From positions 1 through 12,301 of the forward strand of contig JAEYTN010000137.1 in the NCBI GenBank assembly GCA_023433985.1: DNA of 12,301 bases, in the 5' to 3' direction. This DNA is from Pseudomonadota bacterium (lineage in GTDB: Bacteria > Pseudomonadota > Alphaproteobacteria > Rhizobiales > Devosiaceae). Below the pieces are notes generated by a model, which ran no database searches, had not been told where the DNA came from, and was given only the letters and a program-made list of their open reading frames with translations. Of the stretch, positions 6,471 to 12,228 are shown piece after piece (within the stretch, counting starts at the first letter, position 1; each line of letters starts with the position of its first letter). The translations under genes and the position numbers were made by a program.

Positions 6471-7360
6471 TGCCCGCACTGTCGAGCATGACCGGCTACG
6501 GCCGGGCCCATGGCGCGTTGCCGGGCGTCGGCTTCGTGGTCGAACTCAAGTCGGTGAACGGCCGCGGCCTCGACATGCGGGTGCGGCTTGCGCCGGGCTT
6601 CGACGCGCTGGAGCCGGAAATCCGCCGCCGCATCGGCAAGGCGGTGAGCCGTGGCTCGCTGACCGTGTCGCTCAGCGTCGATCGCGAAGGCGAGGGCGGC
6701 CGCGTGGTGGTGAACCACCAGGCGCTCGAGGCCGTGCTCGATGGCTTCCGCTGGCTCGCCGACCGGGTGGACGCCGAGCGGCCCCGGCTCGACGGCATCA
6801 TGGGGCTGAAGGGCGTGCTGGAGCAGCACGAGACGCCGCTTTCCGCCGATGAAGAAGAAGCGCTGAACGGCGCGATCCTCCACGCCTTCGACGAGGCGAT
6901 AGCGGCACTGGTCGCGGCACGGGCGGAGGAGGGCGCGCGCATCGCCGCCATCCTCGGCGAGCGGATCGACGAGATCGCGGCGCTGACCAAGGCAGCCGAA
7001 CTCCATCCCGGCCGCAGCCGCGACGCCATCCTTGCCCGGCTGCGCCAGCAGATCGTCGAGCTCAGCGAGGCAAGTCCCGTGCTGTCCGAAGAACGGCTGG
7101 CACAAGAGGCGATGCTGCTTGCCACCAAGGCCGACATCCGCGAGGAGCTGGACCGGCTGGGTGCGCACATCGCGGCAGCACGCGCGCTGCTGGCCGGTGG
7201 CGGGCCGGTCGGCCGCAAGCTCGACTTCCTGTCACAGGAATTTAACCGCGAGGCGAATACGCTCTGCTCCAAATCCAACGACGTGGCGCTGACTGCCATC
7301 GGGCTGGATTTGAAGGCCGTGATCGACCAGTTGCGCGAGCAGATCCAGAATATCGAGTAG
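6470..7360 (+). CDS. yicC: YicC family endoribonuclease
   Basis: YicC/YloC proteins are metal-dependent endoribonucleases linked to small-RNA turnover and stationary-phase fitness in other bacteria. The 296-residue protein (E. coli YicC is 287) has the conserved opening SMTGYGRA (6-13), ELKSVNGRGLD in the N-terminal YicC-like domain (about 1-155) and the C-terminal DUF1732 signature GRKLDFLSQEFNREANTL followed by SKSND. The ATG at 6470-6472 overlaps the mltG stop by one base (TGATG), with GAGG at 6459-6462 inside mltG, so translation is probably coupled to mltG. gmk starts 7 bases after its stop. A yicC-gmk pair is common across proteobacteria, but its meaning is not known to me. Confidence 0.94.
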   Translation: MPALSSMTGYGRAHGALPGVGFVVELKSVNGRGLDMRVRLAPGFDALEPEIRRRIGKAVSRGSLTVSLSVDREGEGGRVVVNHQALEAVLDGFRWLADRVDAERPRLDGIMGLKGVLEQHETPLSADEEEALNGAILHAFDEAIAALVAARAEEGARIAAILGERIDEIAALTKAAELHPGRSRDAILARLRQQIVELSEASPVLSEERLAQEAMLLATKADIREELDRLGAHIAAARALLAGGGPVGRKLDFLSQEFNREANTLCSKSNDVALTAIGLDLKAVIDQLREQIQNIE

Positions 7361-7367
7361 TAGAACG

Positions 7368-8006
7368 ATGGATTTCCCCCGCCGCGGAGTGATGCTGGTT
7401 CTCGCCTCGCCGTCAGGCGCAGGCAAGTCGTCGATCTCGCGCGCCCTCTTCGAAGACGACCCCAACATTGCTCTCTCCGTATCGGTGACGACGCGGGCCC
7501 GCCGCACCGACGAGATCGACGGCAAGCACTACCATTTCATCTCCGTTGCCGAGTTCGAGCGCATGCGGGCGGCCGGCGAGTTGCTCGAAAGCGCCGAGGT
7601 GCACGGCAACTTCTACGGCACACCGCGCAGCCGGGTGGAGGAGCGCCTGACGGCCGGGCGCGACATCCTGTTCGACATCGACTACCAGGGCACGTTGCAG
7701 CTGTACGAGAAGTGCCGCGCCGACATGGTGTCGATCTTCATCCTGCCGCCCTCCATCAAGGAGCTGCGCAAGCGCCTCGAACGCCGCGCGCAGGATAGCC
7801 AGGGGACCATCGACAAGCGGCTCAAGAACGCCCGCATCGAGATGGACCATTACGGCGAGTACGACTACGTGCTGGTGAACGAAGACCTCGAGGATTCGAC
7901 CAGCCGGGTGCGCACGATCCTCGCTGCCGCGCGTCTCGCCCGCAGCCGCTTCGTCGGCCTGAGTGACTTCGTGCGGGACCTGCAAGGTCAGATCGACGCT
8001 CCGTAA
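7368..8006 (+). CDS. gmk: Guanylate kinase
   Basis: Gmk phosphorylates GMP to GDP with ATP, an essential step in guanine nucleotide supply. The 212-residue protein carries the P-loop SPSGAGKSS (14-22), the GMP-binding region SVTTRARRTDEIDGKHYHF and the DIDYQG segment (family usually DIDWQG or DIDVQG). The lid region with KELRKRLERRAQDS is also present. Length fits the family (about 205-220). The ATG at 7368 lies 7 bases after yicC. Its upstream sequence has no strong Shine-Dalgarno, so coupling to yicC is likely. An in-frame ATG at residue 9 is less likely because most homologues have several residues before the first beta strand. Confidence 0.97.
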   Translation: MDFPRRGVMLVLASPSGAGKSSISRALFEDDPNIALSVSVTTRARRTDEIDGKHYHFISVAEFERMRAAGELLESAEVHGNFYGTPRSRVEERLTAGRDILFDIDYQGTLQLYEKCRADMVSIFILPPSIKELRKRLERRAQDSQGTIDKRLKNARIEMDHYGEYDYVLVNEDLEDSTSRVRTILAAARLARSRFVGLSDFVRDLQGQIDAP

Positions 8007-8021
8007 TGCGGGCGTAATGCG
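8002..8021 (+). repeat. Tandem 9-base direct repeat at the gmk stop codon
   Basis: CGTAATGCG occurs at 8002-8010 and again at 8013-8021, an 11-base period, or about one helical turn. The first copy contains the gmk TAA. It could be a small operator or a chance duplication. No regulator is suggested by the sequence. Confidence 0.3.
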
Positions 8022-8064
8022 ACCGGCCCGTTAAGGTAAAGTCTTAGCTCTATTTGCAAAAGAC

Positions 8065-8093
8065 TGTGGATAAGCCCCGGCCGCTGTGGATGA
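8065..8093 (+). promoter_or_regulatory. Paired DnaA-box-like sites upstream of the 97-residue gene
   Basis: TGTGGATAA at 8065-8073 is the exact reverse complement of the consensus DnaA box TTATCCACA. TGTGGATGA at 8085-8093 differs by one base. They share orientation and are 20 bp apart, close to two helical turns, so both would lie on the same face of the DNA. The stretch just upstream (about 8030-8064) is noticeably richer in A and T than the rest of the window. A weaker inverted CCACA core lies at 8111-8115. The array is too small for a replication origin, so a DnaA-responsive promoter for the downstream gene or a titration site is more plausible. Confidence 0.5.
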
Positions 8094-8128
8094 TCGCATT
8101 TAGCGCAATTCCACAACTGGACGAACAG

Positions 8129-8146
8129 GCGGAGGCTTGCCTTCGC
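8129..8146 (+). promoter_or_regulatory. CUUG-loop hairpin abutting a ribosome binding site
   Basis: GCGGAGGC (8129-8136) pairs with GCCTTCGC (8139-8146), eight pairs with one G-U, closing as a C-UU-G loop, a known stable RNA tetraloop. The Shine-Dalgarno AGGGGA of the next gene starts at 8147, directly at the foot of the stem. The fold may affect ribosome access. It also contains a GGAGG, so the SD-like sequence is duplicated inside and outside the stem. Confidence 0.4.
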
Positions 8147-8157
8147 AGGGGACTCAA

Positions 8158-8451
8158 ATGCCATTCGAGATCAAGGCGTGCAGCATCGACGAGATGCGCC
8201 GCCATCCAACCCTCAAGGACCGTACCCAGGCGCGGGTGAAGGTGATGCTACGGGAGATCCGCTCGCGCGAGACGTTCGACCATAACCTCATCCTCAAGGT
8301 CTGGGCCAATACCCGCGACGACATGACCCCCGCCGAGGTGAAGACGGCGCTGCTCACGAAGGCGGCCGCCATCCTCAAGCGTACGGTGACGGTCGCCGAA
8401 CTGCCGGCGGACGCGGGCGGCGGCGTCGGCAAGGTGACGCTGAACGGGTGA
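8158..8451 (+). CDS. Hypothetical protein, 97 residues, not recognised
   Basis: I do not recognise this protein. The ATG at 8158 is preferred because AGGGGA (8147-8152) sits five bases upstream; an ORF extension to a TTG at 8137 would run into a hairpin. The product starts MPFEIKACSIDEM and is largely charged and soluble. It has a basic segment (about 14-36, rich in Arg and Lys), an apparent helical region with DDMTPAEVKTALLTKAAAILKRT, and a Gly-rich tail (GGGVGKVTLNG). No signal peptide, membrane segment or cysteine pair is visible. It is preceded by DnaA-box-like sites and ends 2 bases from the convergent membrane protein gene. Codon composition resembles the neighbours, so there is no sign of recent transfer. 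Confidence 0.68.
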   Translation: MPFEIKACSIDEMRRHPTLKDRTQARVKVMLREIRSRETFDHNLILKVWANTRDDMTPAEVKTALLTKAAAILKRTVTVAELPADAGGGVGKVTLNG

Positions 8452-8453
8452 GT

Positions 8454-8729
8454 TCAGGTCTCGGGCGGCTCCGGGCGCCGGGCCAGCAGCATGACGAACT
8501 TCGCAACGGCACCCGCCGCGAAGCCGAACAGCATGAGGCCACCCAGGAATGAGCCGATCCAGTGGCCGCCGCCGGCGGGGCGGGCCAGGTCCCAGGTGAG
8601 CCAGGCGAAGAACAGGGTCGCCAGCACCAGGATGACGAAGAACGTCCGCCAGCGCTGCGCAAAGAGCGGGATCGCAAGCGGCACCAGGAAAGCGAGGATG
8701 GACGCGGCGATCGCGACGGCCCCGGCCAT
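8454..8729 (-). CDS. Small membrane protein with three predicted helices
   Basis: The 91-residue protein begins [20 protein letters not shown] and has three hydrophobic stretches, at about 4-23, 29-48 and 57-83. It ends in a short basic and proline-rich tail (ARRPEPPET). No family is recognised. The start ATG (8729-8727) overlaps the rsmA stop by one base (TGATG on the minus strand), which strongly implies co-translation with rsmA and supports this start even though no separate Shine-Dalgarno is obvious. The hydrophobic pattern and the tight coupling make it a credible gene rather than an antisense shadow. A role alongside rRNA methylation is not evident; it may be only an operon passenger. 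Confidence 0.72.
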   Translation of the reverse strand: MAGAVAIAASILAFLVPLAIPLFAQRWRTFFVILVLATLFFAWLTWDLARPAGGGHWIGSFLGGLMLFGFAAGAVAKFVMLLARRPEPPET

Positions 8730-9559
8730 CAGCGGCGCGCCTTCGCAAGCTTGAGGAAGGTCTCGACGGGCAGGTTCTCGGCCCGCTCGTCGCCCTTGAG
8801 CTCCGCCGCGGCCAGCAACGGCTCCATCGGCACACCGAGCGACTTGAGGCTCTGCCGCACCATCTTGCGGCGCTGACCGAAGGCGGCGCGGGTGACAGCC
8901 TCGAGGTCGCGCGCCCGGACGCCGTCGGTCAGCGTGCGGGGGCGGAGGTGCACGACGCTGGAAGTCACCTTGGGCGGCGGGGTGAAGGCCTCGCGGCCGA
9001 CATTGAAGGCGATGCGCGCCTCCGTGCGCCAGCCGCAAAGCACGCCGAGCCGGCCGTAGGCGTCGTCGCCCGGCTTTGCAACAATGCGCTCGGCCACTTC
9101 GCGCTGGAACATCAGCGTGAGGCTCTCGAAGAAGGGGGGCCAGGGCTCGACCGTGAGCCAGCGGGTGAGGAGCTCGGTGCCGATGTTGTACGGCAGGTTG
9201 GAAACGAGCTTGGTGGGGCCATCGGCGAGCGTCGCGTAGTCGATCGCGAGCGCATCGCCGGAGATGACCTCGAGCCGGCCGGGATAGGCCGCGGCGATCT
9301 GCGCAAGGGCAGGGAGGGCCCGCTCGTCGCGTTCGATGGCTATGACCTTCCTCGCCCCCTCCGCCAGGAGCGCCCGGGTAAGGCCGCCAGGGCCGGGCCC
9401 CACCTCGATCACGGTCGCCTCTGCGAGCGGCGCCGCGACGCGGGCGATGCGGGCGGTGAGGTTGAGATCGAGCAGGAAGTTCTGCCCGAGCTCCTTTCTG
9501 GCGCGCAGCCCGTGCGCGGCGATCACTTCGCGCAGGGGAGGAAGGGTGTCGATCTGCAT
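8729..9559 (-). CDS. rsmA: 16S rRNA (adenine1518-N6/adenine1519-N6)-dimethyltransferase
   Basis: RsmA (KsgA) dimethylates two adjacent adenines in helix 45 of 16S rRNA late in 30S assembly, using S-adenosylmethionine. The 276-residue protein shows [11 protein letters not shown] (21-31), SAM motif [13 protein letters not shown] (50-61), GDALAIDY (101-108) and the catalytic NLPYN (121-125), plus [12 protein letters not shown] in the C-terminal part. Loss of this enzyme classically gives kasugamycin resistance. The ATG at 9559-9557 gives a typical N-terminus; its ribosome site is weak. In many proteobacteria it follows pdxA directly, but here a plus-strand DUF305 gene intervenes. rsmA must therefore be transcribed from the 116-base divergent spacer, where I could not identify a convincing promoter for it. 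Confidence 0.96.
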   Translation of the reverse strand: MQIDTLPPLREVIAAHGLRARKELGQNFLLDLNLTARIARVAAPLAEATVIEVGPGPGGLTRALLAEGARKVIAIERDERALPALAQIAAAYPGRLEVISGDALAIDYATLADGPTKLVSNLPYNIGTELLTRWLTVEPWPPFFESLTLMFQREVAERIVAKPGDDAYGRLGVLCGWRTEARIAFNVGREAFTPPPKVTSSVVHLRPRTLTDGVRARDLEAVTRAAFGQRRKMVRQSLKSLGVPMEPLLAAAELKGDERAENLPVETFLKLAKARR

Positions 9560-9601
9560 TCCGGTTCGTTAGCGGATTTGCGGTGTGGGCGAAATAGCCG
9601 C

Positions 9602-9632
9602 TTGACCTTGCCATGATGGGAAGGTGCACCAA
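9602..9632 (+). promoter_or_regulatory. CueR/HmrR-type (MerR family) copper-responsive promoter
   Basis: TTGACC (9602-9607) is followed by exactly 19 bases before the -10 position (CACCAA, 9627-9632). Within the spacer lies a 21-bp dyad (9605-9625) with arms ACCTTGCCAT and ATGGGAAGGT around a central G; the arms differ by one base from perfect symmetry. MerR-family activators bind such dyads inside over-long 19-20 bp spacers. The ACCTT...AAGGT half-sites beside TTGACC match the CueR class, as at E. coli copA. The -10 hexamer is poor (two matches to TATAAT), so basal activity should be low. Transcription would begin about 9639, some 37 bases before the DUF305 gene start. The regulator gene is not in the window. 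Confidence 0.72.
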
Positions 9633-9640
9633 GCCACCAC

Positions 9641-9655
9641 CGGCCGATCCGGCCG
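9641..9655 (+). other. Short GC hairpin in the DUF305 leader
   Basis: Two copies of the self-complementary CGGCCG (9641-9646 and 9650-9655) flank ATC, giving a 6-bp stem with a 3-base loop. It would lie at the very 5' end of the predicted copper-induced transcript, 8 bases before the Shine-Dalgarno. It could stabilise the message or may be incidental in GC-rich DNA. Confidence 0.3.
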
Positions 9656-9675
9656 ACACGCGAAAGGAGACGAAC

Positions 9676-10107
9676 ATGCAACTGAAGCTCGCAATCGCCA
9701 CGCTGGCGCTGATGACCTCGGCCGCGCTCGGGCAGGACCACTCGATGCACGGCACGACCGATGCGACGACGGCCACCGACCTTCCGGCAGTGTGCCTCGC
9801 CGACGCGGGAGCGCATGGGGCCATGGCGGCGCCCGGGCACGCGGTGGGCGGCGATGCCGCGCACCAGGACCTGATGGACGGCATGGACAAGATGAACGCC
9901 GACATGATGGCCGGCGGGACGGCCGCCGACCTCGACGTCGCGTTCGTCTGCTCGATGATCCCGCATCACCGCGGCGCCATCGACATGGCCGAGGCGGAAC
10001 TGGCGCACGGCGACGATCCATGGGCGAAGGCGCTGGCCGCCGAGATCATCGCGGCTCAGGAGAAAGAAATCGCGGCGATGCTGAAGTGGCTTGAGGGGGT
10101 GAAGTAG
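9676..10107 (+). CDS. Secreted Met/His-rich DUF305 protein, probable periplasmic copper-binding
   Basis: The 143-residue product begins MQLKLAIATLALMTSAALGQ, a Sec signal peptide likely cut after ALG (residue 19). The mature part contains DHSMHG (21-26), a Met-rich stretch with DGMDKMNADMM (68-78) and the DUF305 signature MIPHHRGAIDMA (94-105), followed by a helical C-terminal segment. Cysteines occur at 40 and 92. DUF305 proteins are four-helix ferritin-like domains; the cyanobacterial CopM, a DUF305 protein as I recall, binds copper in the periplasm. The start is fixed by AAGGAG (9664-9669) six bases before the ATG; an upstream ATG at 9613 lies inside the promoter dyad and is rejected. The CueR-type promoter directly upstream supports a copper-tolerance role. 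Function remains inferred. Confidence 0.88.
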   Translation: MQLKLAIATLALMTSAALGQDHSMHGTTDATTATDLPAVCLADAGAHGAMAAPGHAVGGDAAHQDLMDGMDKMNADMMAGGTAADLDVAFVCSMIPHHRGAIDMAEAELAHGDDPWAKALAAEIIAAQEKEIAAMLKWLEGVK

Positions 10108-10116
10108 GGGATATCC

Positions 10117-10135
10117 GGCAGCTCACTGCGCTGCC
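10117..10135. terminator. Inverted repeat at the convergent DUF305/pdxA ends
   Basis: GGCAGC (10117-10122) and GCTGCC (10130-10135) form a 6-bp stem around a 7-base loop that includes the pdxA stop codon. The two genes converge with only 15 bases between stops, so this is the only place for a shared terminator. Neither strand has a T-run, so it is weak, and transcripts may overlap. Confidence 0.3.
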
Positions 10136-11154
10136 TGCTGGTGCAGGGCGCCGCCGGTCAGCTTGTCGGCCAGGCGGATCGCAGCGAGGAAGCTCGCGGT
10201 GGAGCCCTTGCCGCTGCCCGCGAGGTCGAAGGCGGTGCCGTGGTCGGGGGAAGTGCGGACGATCGGCAGCCCCAGTGTCACGTTCACCGCCTCGTCGAAG
10301 GCGACCGTCTTGATCGGGATGAGCGCCTGGTCGTGGTACATGGCGATCACCGCGTCGTAGCGGCGCCAGTGCGGCGGATAGAACAGCGTGTCGGCCGGGA
10401 TCGGCCCCTCGGCCGCAATCCCCGCATGCGTGAGGTGGGCCACGGCGGGCCCGACGACATCGAAATCCTCGCGGCCGATGGTGCCGCCTTCGCCTGCATG
10501 CGGATTGATGCCGGCGAAGCCCAGCCGCGGCTCGGCGATGCCGAAACGGGTGCGGAGGCTCTGCGCGGCGATGCGGCCGGTCGAAACCAGCAGTTCCTGC
10601 GTGAGGAGGCCGGGGACGTCGCGCAGCGGGACGTGGATGGTGGCGGGAATGACCCGCAGTTCCTCATGTGCGAGCATCATCAGCGGCATCGGCGTGTTGC
10701 CGCCGCTCTCGCATAGCGAGGCGAGGTATTCGGTGTGGCCCGGGTGCTTGAAGCCGGCGGTGTAGAGCACCGCCTTGTGAATGGGCGCGGTGACGACCCC
10801 GCGTGTCGTGCCGGTGAGCGAGGCCTCGACGGCCCGGGCGATCGCTTCGATCACCACCTTGCCGGAGAGCGGCGTGGGCTCGCCCGGCTTGTCGGGGACG
10901 AGGCCGTCGACATGCGCAACCGGCAGGGCGTCCGGAAAGATCGAGGCTGCGCCGGCTGGATCGCTCGGTGCCAGCGTGATCCTGAGGCCGAGCCGGTCGG
11001 CGCGGGCCTTCAGGAAATCGAGGTGGCCATAGAGGATGAATGGCGGCAGGCCGAGCTGGAGGCGGGCGGTGTAGAGCCGCATCGCCAGATCCGGGCCGAT
11101 GCCGGCCGGCTCACCCATGGTGAGAGCCAGCGGCGGATAATGAAGCTCCGGCAC
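10123..11154 (-). CDS. pdxA: 4-hydroxythreonine-4-phosphate dehydrogenase
   Basis: PdxA oxidises 4-phosphohydroxy-L-threonine with NAD in the DXP-dependent route to pyridoxal phosphate. The 343-residue protein has LALTMGEPAGIGP (9-21), KHPGHTEYLA (136-145) and the three metal-ligand histidines H174 (ATIHVPL), H219 (NPHAGEGG) and H274 (MYHDQ), spaced as in the E. coli enzyme. RTSPDHGTAFD (300-310) is also present. The start is GTG at 11154-11152, with GAGG (11164-11161 on the minus strand) six bases upstream; there is no better ATG before the conserved region. It follows the surA-like gene by 117 bases, consistent with the lptD-surA-pdxA order. Confidence 0.95.
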   Translation of the reverse strand: MPELHYPPLALTMGEPAGIGPDLAMRLYTARLQLGLPPFILYGHLDFLKARADRLGLRITLAPSDPAGAASIFPDALPVAHVDGLVPDKPGEPTPLSGKVVIEAIARAVEASLTGTTRGVVTAPIHKAVLYTAGFKHPGHTEYLASLCESGGNTPMPLMMLAHEELRVIPATIHVPLRDVPGLLTQELLVSTGRIAAQSLRTRFGIAEPRLGFAGINPHAGEGGTIGREDFDVVGPAVAHLTHAGIAAEGPIPADTLFYPPHWRRYDAVIAMYHDQALIPIKTVAFDEAVNVTLGLPIVRTSPDHGTAFDLAGSGKGSTASFLAAIRLADKLTGGALHQQAAQ

Positions 11155-11271
11155 GTCGCACCTCGTGAAACTCGCCCGCGCGGGTGCGCCGGCGCACGAC
11201 CACTAGCACTCGTCCCTGAACGGATCGGCTGCCGCTTGCGCGCAAAGCACGGGCGGCTGCTTAACGGTTCG

Positions 11272-12150
11272 TTAGTTGCGAACGATGCGTGCCTTCTGGC
11301 GCAACTCGGCGAGATACTTCTCGGCCTCGGCCTTGAAGGCGTCCTGGCCCTGCTCGTTGCGCAGCTTGTTCTTGACGAAGGTGGTGTCGCGCGCGGCGGT
11401 CTTCGAGCAGACGGCGAGCATCGACACGCCGCCCTCCGTGACGCGCGGCTTGGTAATGCCGCCGACGTTGAGGCCGGCGAGTTCCTTGGCCAGCGCCTCG
11501 GGCAACTGTGTGGCATGGCGGCGGCCCATGTCGCGCACGGCGGCGTCGGTGAACTTCAGCGACACGTCGACGGCGCTGTCGCAGCCCTGGAAGGCGGCGC
11601 GGTACCTGTTGGCTTCGCCGGTGCGGGCGGAGGCCTTGCCGCCGATGAAGAGCACTTCCTTGAGCACGTAGTCATAGCTCATGTCAGTGGTGAGGGAGGC
11701 CTGCGCCTGCTGGTCGAGCTGCAGGTCGGACATCTTCACGCGGCTGCGGATCGCAACCTCGGAAACCTTCTGCCAGGCCAGCGCGGCCCTCAGGCGGGCC
11801 TTCATCGTGGCATCGCCCACGCCGTTGGAGCGGAGCAGCTCGGTGAGCTTGTCGGTCGACAGCTTGACGTTGCGGGCGACCTGCGCGAACGCGTCGGACA
11901 CCTGTTGCTCGCTGATCTCGATGCCGAGCCGCTGAGCTTCCTGGAGCTGCAACTGTTCCGTGATCAGCGAATCGAGGGCCTTGGACGTGCCGCCGCCGCC
12001 TTCCAGCTTCATCAGCTGCACGCGGGCGGCCACTTCCTTGTCGTCGATGGCGACGCCGTTCACGGTCACGGCGGTCGCGGCATAGGCGGGGGCGAGTGCT
12101 CCGAGGCTGAGCATTGTGCCGAGAAGCGTTGCGGCAAGCAGGCGGTTCAT
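11272..12150 (-). CDS. surA: SurA-like periplasmic chaperone, short form with degenerate parvulin domain
   Basis: SurA escorts unfolded outer-membrane proteins across the periplasm. The 292-residue chain has a Sec signal peptide (1-24, cleavage after PAYA), then a helical SurA N-terminal chaperone domain (about 27-140, starting VTVNGVAIDDKEVAARVQLM). A single parvulin-like segment (about 158-250) and a C-terminal helix (255-292) follow. E. coli SurA is 428 residues with two parvulin domains. Here I see neither the usual His-containing first strand nor a GGDLG-type motif, so isomerase activity is doubtful. C190 and C248 could form a disulfide. The start at 12150 is chosen because an upstream ATG (12201) would bury the signal peptide. 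Placement between lptD and pdxA supports the assignment. The ribosome site (GGTGA) is weak. Confidence 0.85.
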   Translation of the reverse strand: MNRLLAATLLGTMLSLGALAPAYAATAVTVNGVAIDDKEVAARVQLMKLEGGGGTSKALDSLITEQLQLQEAQRLGIEISEQQVSDAFAQVARNVKLSTDKLTELLRSNGVGDATMKARLRAALAWQKVSEVAIRSRVKMSDLQLDQQAQASLTTDMSYDYVLKEVLFIGGKASARTGEANRYRAAFQGCDSAVDVSLKFTDAAVRDMGRRHATQLPEALAKELAGLNVGGITKPRVTEGGVSMLAVCSKTAARDTTFVKNKLRNEQGQDAFKAEAEKYLAELRQKARIVRN

Positions 12151-12228
12151 TTCGTCACCATCGGTTCTGGAAGGCCACCGGATACGCCCCCGGCTCGGCA
12201 CTTCAATGTTGGATGATTGCGGCCAAAT

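Noticed and set aside
5301..6479. 392-codon minus-strand ORF antisense to mltG
   Set aside because: mltG on the plus strand has full family motifs and a good ribosome site; the antisense frame has none.
8040..8065. AGTCTT/AAGACT inverted repeat as a gmk terminator
   Set aside because: Six AT-containing pairs with a 14-base loop and no following T-tract; too weak to call.
8030..8120. Replication origin
   Set aside because: Two or three DnaA-like boxes only, no AT-rich unwinding repeats, and no dnaA, dnaN, parA or repABC genes nearby.
9613..9675. Upstream in-frame ATG for the DUF305 gene
   Set aside because: It lies within the promoter dyad and would precede a clean signal peptide with 21 charged or proline-rich residues; AAGGAG is placed for the ATG at 9676.
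8454..9905. 483-codon minus-strand ORF spanning rsmA
   Set aside because: Only its last 91 codons (after the rsmA stop) look like protein, with three hydrophobic helices; the rest is an out-of-frame reading of rsmA and of the copper promoter region.
11236..11245. Palindrome TTGCGCGCAA between surA and pdxA
   Set aside because: Only 10 bp, common in GC-rich DNA, with no promoter elements or T-run to give it meaning.
10735..12216. 493-codon plus-strand ORF antisense to surA and pdxA
   Set aside because: It covers two recognisable minus-strand genes, and its composition (Gly, Ala, Arg, His-rich) is that of a shadow frame.
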